Positions 16,883-25,641 of a stretch of DNA of 49,026 bases are shown one piece after another (within the stretch, counting starts at the first letter, position 1; each line of letters starts with the position of its first letter). The notes beneath the pieces were generated by a model, which was not told the DNA's origin, made no database searches, and was given only the letters and a program-made list of their open reading frames with translations. This DNA comes from Fibrobacterales bacterium (GTDB lineage Bacteria > Fibrobacterota > Fibrobacteria > Fibrobacterales > Fibrobacteraceae), in NCBI GenBank assembly GCA_025997455.1, contig BNUP01000002.1:1-49026 (forward strand). Direction: 5' to 3'. The translations under genes and the position numbers were made by a program.

Positions 16883-19210
16883 ATGAATTGCAAAAGAATT
16901 TTTAGAAACTCCCTTATATGTTCGGCAGGATTTACAATTCTTTTCTTTTTATCTCTCTGCATACCCGTGCAAAAAAATAATAGCACAGACAGCCGAGTTC
17001 TATTCGATTCACAAGGCGAATTATTACGAGTTTGGTTAAATTCCGAAGGGCAATACAAATTTCCAAAAAGCGGTGCAAATAAAACAAATGATAACAATGC
17101 CCTCGTTCAACATCAAAGTGTAAAAGAAAACGAACTTTCGGAAAAATATAAAATTGCAGTGTTGGCATTTGAAGATAAACGATTTGAAAAACATTTTGGG
17201 ATTGATGTTTTGGCGGTGGCAAGGGCGGTTTTGCAAAATATGAAGGCGGGAAAAATTGTTAGCGGAGCGAGCACAATAACTATGCAAGTCGCAAGGTTAA
17301 AAAATCCGCGAAAGCGAACTGTTTGGGCAAAGTTGGCAGAAACTCACACCGCACTCAGAATGGAATTATGGGAAACTAAAGATGAAATTTTTGCGGAATA
17401 TGCGGCACTTGCACCTATGGGCGGAAATGTGGTGGGCGCGCAAACGGCTTGCTTTCGATTTTTCGGGCATTCGTCGCGTGATATGACTTGGGCGGAAGCG
17501 GCGTTGCTCGCATTGTTGCCGAACAAACCGTCTTCTCTGAACCTCGAAAAAAAACGGGCATCTCTGCTTGAACGGCGAAATTCACTGTTAAAAAAATTAG
17601 CAAAACAGGGATATATTGATGTGGGCGATTTATCCGCTGCACTCGCAGAAAATTTACCGAAAATAAATGTCAATTGGCGATTCAAATCTCCGCACTATGC
17701 GGAATATATGGCAGGATTACACGCAGATGAAAATTTAATTTACGGAGATTTAGACAGCAAAATTCAGGAAAAATTGGAACGATTGGCAGGTGATTACGGA
17801 AGTAAAATTCGAGAACGGTCAAATGTGAATATTGCGGTTTTAATTTTGGAAACCGAGAGTAAAAAAATTCGCGGCTATCTCGGTTCGCTCGGTTATTACG
17901 ATTCGTTATCAAGAGGAATGATAGACGGAGTGCGGGCACGGCGCAGCACGGGAAGTATTTTGAAACCGTTTCTTTACGGACTTGCAATTGACAGAGGTGC
18001 TTACACACCGGATTTTCTTTTGGAAGATGTGCCGACTTGGTTCGGCAGTTTTTCACCGCAAAATGCAGATATGAGTTTTAGCGGAATTGTGCCTTTACGC
18101 GATGCACTCGCTCGCTCGTTAAATGTTCCCGCAGTGCGTGTCCTTGCAGATTACGGGGTTGATGAATTTTTGTATTGGTTGCGGTATGCAGGATTATCGA
18201 TGCCAAACACAGCCGAACATTACGGACTTTCGCTGATTTTGGGCGGCGGCGAAGCATCGCTTTTGGAACTCGCTCCGCTTTATGCAATGTTGATGAATAA
18301 CGGAGTTAAAGACAGCGTGCAATTGTTATCGCCGATTTCTGCATATCATATTCGCGAAATTTTAACATCGGTTAAGCGACCCGAAATTGAGCAATATTAC
18401 GCATATTTCAATAATCAAACTAAGGTTGCGTGGAAAACGGGCACGAGTTACGGCTCGCGAGATGCGTGGGCTATAGGGACAAATTCACAATGGACAATAG
18501 CGGTGTGGATAGGGAATTTTGAGGGAGGGTCGGTTTCGGGTTTAAGCGGTGCGGGCAGTGCGGCTCCGCTTTTATTTTCGCTGTTCAATAATTTAACCGA
18601 TAAGTCAAAAAATATGTGGGCGATTATGCCTATGCACTCAGATTTTGAAATCGTTGAAATATGCACTCTAAGCGGTTATGAGGCAAGGGAATTTTGTCCT
18701 CATAAAAAAACTATCCCTCTGCCTGCAAATCGAAAGGTTCGGCAGTTATGCGAGTTTCATAAGGAGGTTGTTGTCTCAGGCAATTTTGAAGTTTGTTCCA
18801 AATGTTGGAATGTAAATGATACACTGCATAAAATAGAAGAACACTACACGCCAGCGGTGCGTGCGGAACTGCGAAAAATAGGAAAAGAACCTCCTGCCGA
18901 ATTTTTGCACAACCCGCTATGTTCAGCCTTAAAGGAGGATTTTCCCTTTGCGATAATTTACCCCCAAAACGGTGCAAAATTATTTTTGCCAAAGGGAGAT
19001 GCTCAAAATACAATGGGCTTTATCGCACAAGTTGCTCACAAACAAGCAAGTGCCGAATTGCAATGGTTTTTAGACGGAGCATTTCTCGGTTCAACTTTTG
19101 GCACAAACGGTAATCACAAAATGTCCGTGAATGTGCCGAGCGGAAGGCATAAAATAGTTGTTCAAAACAGGGAAGGGCAAGTTCGGGAAATAGTTTTCTA
19201 TATTTCTTGA
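16883..19210 (+). CDS. pbpC: Class A penicillin-binding protein, PBP1C type
   Basis: 775 residues. A bifunctional peptidoglycan polymerase and crosslinker anchored in the inner membrane. One N-terminal membrane helix (~12-30) is followed by the GT51 domain (~85-250), with catalytic Glu97 in AFEDKRFEKHFG and GASTITMQVAR. The transpeptidase domain (~310-560) has the S-x-x-K motif in RSTGSILKPF and KTGTSYGSRDAW. A C-terminal BiPBP-type beta domain (~670-775) carries the Cys-containing stretch EICTLSGYEAREFCPH before it, typical of PbpC. No alpha-2-macroglobulin partner gene is nearby. The start lacks a Shine-Dalgarno and lies 7 nt after TATTTT. Confidence 0.93.
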   Translation: MNCKRIFRNSLICSAGFTILFFLSLCIPVQKNNSTDSRVLFDSQGELLRVWLNSEGQYKFPKSGANKTNDNNALVQHQSVKENELSEKYKIAVLAFEDKRFEKHFGIDVLAVARAVLQNMKAGKIVSGASTITMQVARLKNPRKRTVWAKLAETHTALRMELWETKDEIFAEYAALAPMGGNVVGAQTACFRFFGHSSRDMTWAEAALLALLPNKPSSLNLEKKRASLLERRNSLLKKLAKQGYIDVGDLSAALAENLPKINVNWRFKSPHYAEYMAGLHADENLIYGDLDSKIQEKLERLAGDYGSKIRERSNVNIAVLILETESKKIRGYLGSLGYYDSLSRGMIDGVRARRSTGSILKPFLYGLAIDRGAYTPDFLLEDVPTWFGSFSPQNADMSFSGIVPLRDALARSLNVPAVRVLADYGVDEFLYWLRYAGLSMPNTAEHYGLSLILGGGEASLLELAPLYAMLMNNGVKDSVQLLSPISAYHIREILTSVKRPEIEQYYAYFNNQTKVAWKTGTSYGSRDAWAIGTNSQWTIAVWIGNFEGGSVSGLSGAGSAAPLLFSLFNNLTDKSKNMWAIMPMHSDFEIVEICTLSGYEAREFCPHKKTIPLPANRKVRQLCEFHKEVVVSGNFEVCSKCWNVNDTLHKIEEHYTPAVRAELRKIGKEPPAEFLHNPLCSALKEDFPFAIIYPQNGAKLFLPKGDAQNTMGFIAQVAHKQASAELQWFLDGAFLGSTFGTNGNHKMSVNVPSGRHKIVVQNREGQVREIVFYIS

Positions 19211-19221
19211 ACTATGTGCAG

Positions 19222-19352
19222 TTCCCCCCAACAGCCCTGAGGGCGGAAAAGTTGGGGGGACAGGTAGCGACTTTGAGAAAATGTCGCTACCATAGGGGGG
19301 AATGCTGATTAACGACTAAAAAAATATTTTTGAAACCAAAGTTAATCAGCAT
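19222..19352 (+). promoter_or_regulatory. Three consecutive hairpins between pbpC and the HIT gene
   Basis: Stem 1: CCCCCCAAC (19224-19232) / GTTGGGGGG (19251-19259). Stem 2: GGTAGCGAC (19263-19271) / GTCGCTACC (19283-19291). Stem 3: ATGCTGATTAAC (19302-19313) / GTTAATCAGCAT (19341-19352). All arms are perfect at 9, 9 and 12 bp. The third ends 4 nt before the HIT promoter box. The first could end pbpC transcription. The third could be an operator or an extended -35 region. Confidence 0.7.
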
Positions 19353-19356
19353 TTAC

Positions 19357-19362
19357 TATATT
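19357..19362 (+). promoter_or_regulatory. -10-like box TATATT, leaderless start of the HIT gene
   Basis: TATATT, then 6 nt (CCTTAA), then the ATG at 19369. No Shine-Dalgarno is present. Confidence 0.5.
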
Positions 19363-19368
19363 CCTTAA

Positions 19369-19713
19369 ATGCATAATTGCCTCTTTTGCAAAATAGCAAG
19401 TCACGAAATACCTGCGGAAATTCTTTACGAAGATGAACAGATTATCGCCTTCAAAGACATTTCCCCGCAAGCCCCGGTTCATTTTTTGGTAGTTCCCAAA
19501 AGGCACATTGCAAATTTAATGGAACTCACACCTGCCGACAATGCTCTCATAGGGCACATTGTTTTTTGTGCACAGAAAATCGCCAAAAATCAGGGTTGCG
19601 AGGAAAAGGGTGCGCGTTTTGTTTTTAATTGCAAGCAACACGGCGGGCAAACCGTTGGACATGTTCATTTGCACACGCTCGGCAAAAGAAATTTAGAATG
19701 GCCTCCGGGATGA
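19369..19713 (+). CDS. HIT-family (HINT-like) nucleotide hydrolase
   Basis: 114 residues, the standard bacterial HINT length. The N-terminus CLFCKIASHEIPA and the histidine triad H98-V-H100-L-H102 (GQTVGHVHLHTLG), followed by a WPPG terminus, are those of purine nucleoside phosphoramidases such as HinT. It is cytosolic. It starts 6 nt after TATATT in a region with three strong hairpins. recO follows after 19 nt and probably shares the transcript. Confidence 0.95.
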   Translation: MHNCLFCKIASHEIPAEILYEDEQIIAFKDISPQAPVHFLVVPKRHIANLMELTPADNALIGHIVFCAQKIAKNQGCEEKGARFVFNCKQHGGQTVGHVHLHTLGKRNLEWPPG

Positions 19714-19732
19714 TCTCTTAAAAAATTTATAA

Positions 19733-20461
19733 ATGAAAACTTCTATTATAGTTTTGCATAGGTATCCTTACGGCGATTCGTCTTGGGTGGTAAAAACTTT
19801 GAGTCCTGATGTGGGCGTCCTCTCGCTTTTGGTGAAAGGTGCAAAATCTAAAAATTCACCATTCAAAACGGCAATAGACCCGCTTGTGCACAGCGAACTC
19901 GAATTGCGATACAAAAGCGGAAATTCCTTGTTGTTTCCAAAAGAAGTCTGCTTACGAGACTACTATCCTAAAATGCGAACTCGACTTCAAGATTTGGCGA
20001 CCGCACAATTTTTTGCGGAAGTTCTTTTGCGGCTCGGCACAAATGAAAGTTATGCCGCCGAAGAATTTTTATGGTTTCGCGGTGTATTGGAGACATTGGA
20101 ATTAAACGGTGCAAACGAAAAATCTATGTCTGTTTGGTTGCAAAAACTCTGCGAAATTCTCGGCTATGCTCCCGTGATTTTAACCTGCGGGCTATGCGGT
20201 CGCGACCTCACCGATGCTCCTGCCGATATATGGTTTTCACACGGCGGTGCAGTTTGCCACAACTGTTTAGACAATAAAAAAACATCATACTCTAAAGATT
20301 TTCTAAGCGAACTCCACCAATTCGCCTGCGGCAAAAGCGAACTGCCCGCAACAGCCTACTCCCGAATAGAAAACTTTTTCCTACGCCACCTGCGAACTCA
20401 CACAGGGGCACTCGAAAATTTAAGGTCGTGGGAATGGCTGCAAGAAACGCGTGGGTTGTGA
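19733..20461 (+). CDS. recO: DNA repair protein RecO
   Basis: 242 residues, the usual RecO size. RecO helps load RecA on SSB-coated single-stranded DNA with RecF and RecR. The N-terminal OB-fold (IIVLHRYPYGDSSWVVKTLSPDVGVLSLLVKGAK) is followed by the helical domain and a zinc-binding module: C-x-x-C in CGLCGRD (~152-155) and CHNCLD (~175-178). No clear Shine-Dalgarno precedes the ATG (TTTATAAATG). It lies 19 nt after the HIT gene. Confidence 0.93.
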   Translation: MKTSIIVLHRYPYGDSSWVVKTLSPDVGVLSLLVKGAKSKNSPFKTAIDPLVHSELELRYKSGNSLLFPKEVCLRDYYPKMRTRLQDLATAQFFAEVLLRLGTNESYAAEEFLWFRGVLETLELNGANEKSMSVWLQKLCEILGYAPVILTCGLCGRDLTDAPADIWFSHGGAVCHNCLDNKKTSYSKDFLSELHQFACGKSELPATAYSRIENFFLRHLRTHTGALENLRSWEWLQETRGL

Positions 20462-20496
20462 ATATGGATTATCTCCTCAAGGCTACGAGAACTCAT

Positions 20497-20657
20497 ATAG
20501 TAGGCTCTGAAGAACTCGTTAAGAGGTCGTCAGAGCCTACTAAGCGACATGGGCAACCGTGTTTTTATGCAAATTTAAGGGGTTGCCGTCGTTTCCGAAG
20601 AACTCCTTGTTTTATGAAATAAGTTTTTGTGGAGTTCTTCGGAAATTACTATAGTAA
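20497..20657 (-). repeat. Palindromic element, long copy A (~160 bp)
   Basis: Reverse complement of the element at 30598-30756, roughly 85% identical by eye. Two nested hairpins: AGTAGGCTCTGA / TCAGAGCCTACT, and TTCCGAAGAACTC / GAGTTCTTCGGAA. They are joined by a conserved spacer containing AAATTTGCATAAAAACACGG. Confidence 0.85.
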
Positions 20658-20696
20658 TCTTTGAATTACCCCCTTGCAATTGCGATTCAATTTTAC

Positions 20697-20810
20697 TATA
20701 TTTGTATGCGTAATGTCTATGTTGCGAAAATATATGCATAAGTTTGTGGGGGAGGGTTCCCCCTCGCTGCAAAATCGCACTGCATTTATACGGGCGGAGT
20801 GCGCTTTTTC
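20697..20810 (+). ncRNA. Candidate small RNA (promoter, hairpin, terminator)
   Basis: The TATATT box at 20697-20702 has the same ACTATATTTG context as gene promoters here. About 40 nt later is the hairpin GGGGGA..TTCCCCC (~20748-20763). A second stem, CGCACT (20776-20781) / AGTGCG (20798-20803), is followed by CTTTTTC, like an intrinsic terminator. A transcript of ~100 nt would start near 20709. No coding frame has a Shine-Dalgarno. No known RNA family was recognised. Confidence 0.3.
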
Positions 20811-20886
20811 CGCTACCCCCTCATTCGTCACCAACGACCATCATTGTCATACTCGTGCCTCGACACGAGCATCCAAAAGGGTCGGT

Positions 20887-20967
20887 GTCATTCCCGCACA
20901 GGCGGGACACCAAGCCGATAGGCGACTGGACAGACTAATTTATTTATTCATTTATTTTCTGCCAATC
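20887..20967 (+). repeat. Dispersed GTCATTCCCGC repeat, copy 1
   Basis: GTCATTCCCGCACAGGCGGGACACCAAGCCGATAGGCGAC... continues through GACAGACTAATTTATTTATT. It is nearly identical to 41459-41534 in the same orientation. The inner CCCGC..GCGGG forms a short hairpin. Confidence 0.85.
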
Positions 20968-21088
20968 CAGAATGCACGCCATAACACCCTCACCTCCTCC
21001 CTCGTGGGGGGATACATGCCCCCCCCTGCAAACGCCCCCCACCGCGTTCTAAGTGGCTTAAAATCAATTCCTAATAGTCCGTTGCTTG

Positions 21089-21101
21089 CCCCCCCCCCCC
21101 C
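21089..21101 (+). repeat. Homopolymer run of 13 C
   Basis: Thirteen consecutive C bases 167 nt upstream of the lipoprotein cluster. Shorter C6-C8 runs occur at ~21015-21041. Confidence 0.9.
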
Positions 21102-21267
21102 GCAAAAAGTGTGCCAGCAGTAATCTAAAAGCAAAAAAAATATTTTTCTCAAATTCAATTTCGGCAATTCCATTTCCGAAATCCCTTTTTTATTCGGGTG
21201 CAATTTATCGCACCCAGAAAACAATTTTCGCCCATAAACCACCAACCAACCCAAAAGGAGTTGAATC

Positions 21268-22467
21268 ATGATCACACACAAAAACAAACCCTCCCGCCCA
21301 ATAACCTTCTTAGCCGCGGCGACCCTTATTTCACTTGGCACCCTGTTGGCTTGCTCCAACAGTCCAACCGACAACGATGATGGAGGCACACAGTCTTCTT
21401 CGAGTGTTGCGGGAGGCGATCAATCCTCATCAAGTATCGCAGTGCAGTCATCGTCAAGCGATGGCATCCATTGGGAAACTGAGGCAGGCGGCACACTCCG
21501 CATCACCAACAATTCTTCTAAAGACATGGTGATATTCAAAGGTCAAACTCCAACAAGCAACGGTATTTTGGGCGGCGTGCATGCCGGATATTCCCGTGAT
21601 TTTGACATTTCCGATGATGTGGACGACTTTCAAATCGGCGGTTATTTTGTGTTGAGAGGCATAACAAAAGAAGAGTACGAAAAGAACAAAACTAACTTGG
21701 CACAGGCAAAGGCTGAATACTCCGCAATGGCAACTTACGGTCAGGGCAAAAAATTCAGTGCTGAGATTAGCCCCACTTGGAGCGGCGACTACTGGTACAA
21801 GGTGACAAACAAAAAGAATGTGGGTATTGAACTTCGCGCGGGCAGTCCCGATGGCGAAAAAATCGGTTATCTGCCTGCACTCGCCACCAATTATGCCCTA
21901 TATGCCTCTACCTCCGACATGCAGACGGTTTATCCGGTGTACATATTCTATAACAAGTCCACTCAAACTATAACTTCATTTAAACCCACTTCGCTTGCCG
22001 CCACGCAGGATGTTGGTCCTCGCCCCGTAACCGACAACAGCGTGCCAACCATTCTGTTCCCGGCAACGGATGTTGGCTTAGATCAACTGTTCAGCAATGT
22101 CACCTATCCCACCGCCTTTGTGCAGGTACAGAACAATACCACCCGTGCCCTTCGTTTTCAAAAAGCCACCACCTATATGAAGGCACAAAACGGCTACGAC
22201 AACTTGAACTCCGGCGAAGGTCAAGTGTTTGAAATTGCCTCAAACGAGGCGGGTCAGCAAATTGCGCTTACCATCTCGTTCTTGGGTGGTTCCGTGCTTG
22301 TTCCAGTGAAACTCGAAGGTGGCGAAACTCCCTCCATTAAAAATGGCTACGATTACACCGTGACGGTCTCCTATATCGGATCTGACCCTGAGAATTCCGC
22401 TAGTTATTCGGCGGTTGTCGTGGAAGGTGCAAAACGCGACATCACTGATCTTATCGAGACTCTATAA
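21268..22467 (+). CDS. Ser-linker lipoprotein, first gene of the surface lipoprotein cluster
   Basis: 399 residues with Shine-Dalgarno AAAGGAG. Signal peptide with lipobox LLAC (Cys29), then three SSSS(S) linker blocks in residues ~40-66 (SSSSVAGGDQSSSSIAVQSSSS), the linker style of Fibrobacter surface proteins. The remaining ~330 residues are beta-rich and look like two related halves: 'LRITNNSSKDMVIFKGQTPTSN' and 'VQVQNNTTRALRFQK' each open a domain. No enzymatic motif was seen. Likely outer-membrane anchored and surface exposed. A GGGTGC..GCACCC hairpin lies in the leader. Confidence 0.85.
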   Translation: MITHKNKPSRPITFLAAATLISLGTLLACSNSPTDNDDGGTQSSSSVAGGDQSSSSIAVQSSSSDGIHWETEAGGTLRITNNSSKDMVIFKGQTPTSNGILGGVHAGYSRDFDISDDVDDFQIGGYFVLRGITKEEYEKNKTNLAQAKAEYSAMATYGQGKKFSAEISPTWSGDYWYKVTNKKNVGIELRAGSPDGEKIGYLPALATNYALYASTSDMQTVYPVYIFYNKSTQTITSFKPTSLAATQDVGPRPVTDNSVPTILFPATDVGLDQLFSNVTYPTAFVQVQNNTTRALRFQKATTYMKAQNGYDNLNSGEGQVFEIASNEAGQQIALTISFLGGSVLVPVKLEGGETPSIKNGYDYTVTVSYIGSDPENSASYSAVVVEGAKRDITDLIETL

Positions 22468-22489
22468 CCAATAAAAAAGGGGTATGGTC

Positions 22490-23257
22490 ATGTTGAAGAA
22501 TTTGTTATTTTTGAGTTTTATCTTTGCTCTATTCGCCTGCTCAGGCGATGGTAGCACCGGTGAAAACGATGGTTCTAGTTCTTCCGTAACCATACCTTCT
22601 AGTTCCTCTTCTGCTCCTGCAGAATCTTCTTCGAGCAGTAATGTTGTTATCCCTACCGGCAAAGTTACATTTGTCAATTACACCTCTTACGAGGTGATTA
22701 TTCATTTAGATGCCTTTAGCGGTGCGGTTTTGGATTCCGTTAAAGCCGGGCAGTCCAAGACCATTGATGTGCGCACCAGCGATAATCACGGGTTGGGCAC
22801 CACATTTTGCATAGAATACAAATACAAAATTTTTGACGGCATTGGCACGGCAAGCGGTGAAGTTTATGCTTATGGCATTGACCCCAATGTGCAAATACAG
22901 TTTAACATAGAGGCAAACCAAAAATACACAAAACAAATTCCCCAACCTGCGGAATTGGAATTTAAGATGGCTTTCATAAAAATACTCAATAGTTCCACAG
23001 CACAGTTCGAACTAAACTACTTGGGCAACTCTTACAAACAGACTGGCAATGGTAATTTACCTGTTCCACCCGGTCAAAGCGGCATTTACCAAATTGAATC
23101 TACCGCAAGCGGCAAACCATACACGGGTTGGACTGTAACGAGCGTATTCACTCCTGTTGCCATTCCCGACTTTACCGCCGAGCACGGCACTGTGTATAAT
23201 TTTACCTACAACGGAACTTCTGTGGTGCTTACGGGCGAGCCAAAAATCATATTCTAA
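22490..23257 (+). CDS. Ser-linker lipoprotein, second in the cluster
   Basis: 255 residues. The ATG at 22490 is preferred over 22484 because AAAAGGGG ends 7 nt upstream of it. Lipobox FAC (LLFLSFIFALFAC), then poly-Ser linkers (GSSSSVTIPSSSSSAPAESSSSS), then a beta-sandwich-like domain starting 'GKVTFVNYTSYEVIIHLDAFSG' that parallels the 'LRITNNSSKDMVIF' opening of the previous gene. It resembles a small adhesion or carbohydrate-contact domain, but no family is recognised. It lies 22 nt after the first lipoprotein gene, with no terminator between them. Confidence 0.82.
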   Translation: MLKNLLFLSFIFALFACSGDGSTGENDGSSSSVTIPSSSSSAPAESSSSSNVVIPTGKVTFVNYTSYEVIIHLDAFSGAVLDSVKAGQSKTIDVRTSDNHGLGTTFCIEYKYKIFDGIGTASGEVYAYGIDPNVQIQFNIEANQKYTKQIPQPAELEFKMAFIKILNSSTAQFELNYLGNSYKQTGNGNLPVPPGQSGIYQIESTASGKPYTGWTVTSVFTPVAIPDFTAEHGTVYNFTYNGTSVVLTGEPKIIF

Positions 23258-23271
23258 TAAGAGGAATGGAA

Positions 23272-24927
23272 ATGAAAACTATCAATTTTTTCTTTGGCAC
23301 AGCATTCATTACGGTGTTGGCATTCATCATTTTTGCTTGTGGGATTGGAGAAAATAATACAACTGTTGCTGAAACCAATACTTATTTCACAATAAAAAAT
23401 GAATCCTCTTTTGCCCTTGACAGCGTTGTATGGAACGGAACGGATTTCGGTAGTATAGCAAGCGGTTCGTATTCCAAAAAAGCAGTTGTGGCAGGGGACG
23501 GATTCATTCATTTCTATATAAAAAGCAAGGAATTGAACGCAAGAACTTGTGATTTTTTTCATATAGAGCAACAGGACGACATCGTGCAATCACTTGCAGA
23601 TAAGATTACTGCCATAGAAAAACTTTCCAATGTTAATTCTGAACAGTGTTATCCGTTATCAACGATAGAAAAAGCTCAAGCCCCCAAAACAGGAAAGGTG
23701 AATATAACGGACATTTCCAACGCCTCCGCAAACATAAATTCTATGGTAGAAAACGCGGGCAACCCTAAATATATAGAAAAAGGGGTTTGCTATTCAAAAG
23801 AATTTGATGATGTTAATTTCAACTGCAAAATTGTAGAAGGAACAGAATTTAAAATGAGTTTAGAGGAATTAACAGAAAATCAGAAGTACTTTGTTCGCGC
23901 CTATATAGATAACGGTCAACACCAAAGGCAGTATAGCGATATTTCCTCATTCATTGCCGGCAATCCAGAAAGTAGTTCCAACAATGTTAGCGAAGAAAAT
24001 AGTTCTAGTAGCAGTAATGGTGATTGTAAGCTAGCCCCGCTAACAACCGAAGCCACAGCCGATGGCACAGTCCTTAAGGGGGCAAGTCTTGCTTCTAAAT
24101 TGTCTTGGCTGGGCAGAAACGCTGTAAGCCACAATACATACATCATTGAGGCTTGCACGGACGAGAGCGTAAACCCGTACACATTTTATTATTCGGGCGC
24201 GGTGGACATCACCGTAATCCTAAGGGGAGACGGTGCAAACCGGACTCTTAAACTGAATTCAAACAATAGCATGTTCACCGTAAAGGAAAATGTCACTCTT
24301 ATTTTAGATAGGAACATCACCATTCAAGGCCACAGCCAAAATGACAAATGCTTAGTTTATGGGGATGGCGGAATACTTAAAATGAATGATTTTGCTACCA
24401 TTAAAGACAACGATAACTGCGGAGTGTATTTAAATGGCGGAACATTCACAATGACGGGTGGAACGATATTGGGTAATCGTGCTAGTGGGGTGTATTTAAG
24501 CAGCGGAACATTCGCGATGAGTGGCGGAACAATATCCAGCAATTCGGCATCTAAAGGCGGTGGTGTGAATGCGCAATACGGAACATTTAAAATGACAGGA
24601 GGAACAATATCCAGCAACAGGGCATCTGAAGGCGGTGGAGTATATTCATCATCACACGCTTTTGCTATGCAGGGCGGAACCATAACGGGCAACACGGCGA
24701 GTAGTTACGGTGGCGGAGTGTACGGCAACATTAGCAAAACCGGCGGTACAATCACCGGTTACAACAGCGACCAAGCGAACGGCAACAAGGTTGCGGACGC
24801 CTCCGGAACAATAGCCCGTCGCGGGCACTCCGTGTATTATAGTGCAAGTCTTCGCAAGGAATCCACCGCCGGCGAAAACGACGACCTTTCTTCTTCCAAC
24901 AAAATAGGAGCATGGGACAATGAATAA
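23272..24927 (+). CDS. Lipoprotein with FN3-like domain and right-handed beta-helix
   Basis: 551 residues. The ATG at 23272 has GAGG 7 nt upstream; the ATG at 23266 is too close. Lipobox IFAC. Residues ~35-115 form a domain shared with the 605-aa paralogue at 26684 (IKNESSFALDSVVWNGTDFGSI). Residues ~130-220 are FN3-like (ENAGNPKYIEKGVCYS...ENQKYFVRAYIDNG). A Ser linker follows, then a beta-helix (~245-530) built of GGT(F/I).M.GGTI..N.AS..GGGV coils, as in polymorphic outer-membrane and pectate-lyase-like folds. The last 793 bp are almost identical to the end of the gene at 25642. Confidence 0.85.
   Translation: MKTINFFFGTAFITVLAFIIFACGIGENNTTVAETNTYFTIKNESSFALDSVVWNGTDFGSIASGSYSKKAVVAGDGFIHFYIKSKELNARTCDFFHIEQQDDIVQSLADKITAIEKLSNVNSEQCYPLSTIEKAQAPKTGKVNITDISNASANINSMVENAGNPKYIEKGVCYSKEFDDVNFNCKIVEGTEFKMSLEELTENQKYFVRAYIDNGQHQRQYSDISSFIAGNPESSSNNVSEENSSSSSNGDCKLAPLTTEATADGTVLKGASLASKLSWLGRNAVSHNTYIIEACTDESVNPYTFYYSGAVDITVILRGDGANRTLKLNSNNSMFTVKENVTLILDRNITIQGHSQNDKCLVYGDGGILKMNDFATIKDNDNCGVYLNGGTFTMTGGTILGNRASGVYLSSGTFAMSGGTISSNSASKGGGVNAQYGTFKMTGGTISSNRASEGGGVYSSSHAFAMQGGTITGNTASSYGGGVYGNISKTGGTITGYNSDQANGNKVADASGTIARRGHSVYYSASLRKESTAGENDDLSSSNKIGAWDNE
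24126..24918 (+). repeat. 793-bp duplicated beta-helix segment, copy 1
   Basis: Identical to 25866-26658 except for two substitutions (24489 G/T and 24665 C/T). The offset is constant at 1740 bp with no indel. Identity stops abruptly at both ends; the 5' flanks, though homologous, differ at roughly a third of positions. Confidence 0.95.
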
Positions 24928-25630
24928 ACAAAAATTTATTATTTGCGTGTTGCTTTCTATAGTTTTTATGCCTGCTTATGCGAGTGATGAGGAACTTCTT
25001 TTCCATTTTTCTTTTTTTAAGCCTACCGTCACTAGTCAATATGATTTTGAAGAACAAGTGCTGGAAAGAAACGGTTTAAATGGAATGTTTGAAGTTGGTG
25101 CGGCATATCCGTCTTTTGAGGTAGGATTCTTTATTGGTGGTGGATCTTTAGGAAAAGACATAGGGGAATTTATTGTAGGTGGGAGCCCAACAAAATTACT
25201 TTGGATATGGGACAATCTAATTGCTGTACCTATATCGGTGGCTATTGCTTACAGATATCAGTGGATGGCTATTGAGAATATGTATGTGACTTATTTTATT
25301 GATGAACCAGAATTTTTAAAAGAACCAGAAAGTTATTTGAACGAAAAACGGAATATGAGTAGAAAAAACTTGGATATTATGCCGGCAATAGACCTACAGA
25401 TTTTTTTTAATGATAATATTGCTCTCTATGCCGGTTATATGTATCGCCTGAATTTTGCAGGCAAGTGGGAAATTAAATATAAAATTCCAGGAAAATATTA
25501 TGAAAAAGGCAAAGATGGAAATTCTTATGAAGTTCCTGAGGAATTTAATCCCTTGAAAGATTCAAAAGAGAAAATTTTTGGAGTTCCGGGAACATTGAGA
25601 TTTGGGTTAAAGTTTTATGTTGATAAATGA
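24920..25630 (+). CDS. Exported beta-barrel-like protein (236 aa)
   Basis: 236 residues. Signal peptide MNKQKFIICVLLSIVFMPAYA, cleavage before SDEEL. The mature part has alternating aromatic and Gly strands (FEVGAAYPSFEVGFFIGGG, IALYAGYMYRLNFAG) and ends in an outer-membrane-type strand (GTLRFGLKFYVDK), suggesting a small outer-membrane beta-barrel. Its ATG overlaps the stop of the preceding lipoprotein gene by 8 nt (ATGAATAA), so it is co-translated. It sits between the two duplicated beta-helix genes. Its composition is more AT-rich than its neighbours. Confidence 0.75.
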   Translation: MNKQKFIICVLLSIVFMPAYASDEELLFHFSFFKPTVTSQYDFEEQVLERNGLNGMFEVGAAYPSFEVGFFIGGGSLGKDIGEFIVGGSPTKLLWIWDNLIAVPISVAIAYRYQWMAIENMYVTYFIDEPEFLKEPESYLNEKRNMSRKNLDIMPAIDLQIFFNDNIALYAGYMYRLNFAGKWEIKYKIPGKYYEKGKDGNSYEVPEEFNPLKDSKEKIFGVPGTLRFGLKFYVDK

Positions 25631-25641
25631 AGGAGTTCTTT

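Larger units (their letters stand above)
20462..21267. other. 806-bp gene-free region with repeats, a candidate small RNA and C-tracts
   Basis: No credible protein gene lies here; the frames present are repeat translations. Contents in order: palindromic element copy A (20497-20657); a promoter/hairpin/terminator unit (20697-20810); a GTCATTCCCGC-type repeat (20887-20967) shared with 41459-41534; G/C-run hairpins at ~21004-21044; a run of 13 C (21089-21101); a GGGTGC..GCACCC hairpin (~21197-21214); then the Shine-Dalgarno of the first lipoprotein gene. Confidence 0.75.

Noticed and set aside
20674..21123. 149-aa plus-strand frame in the 20.5-21.3 kb gap
   Set aside because: It crosses a terminator-like hairpin, the GTCATTCCCGC repeat and C-runs; codon content follows the repeats and there is no Shine-Dalgarno.
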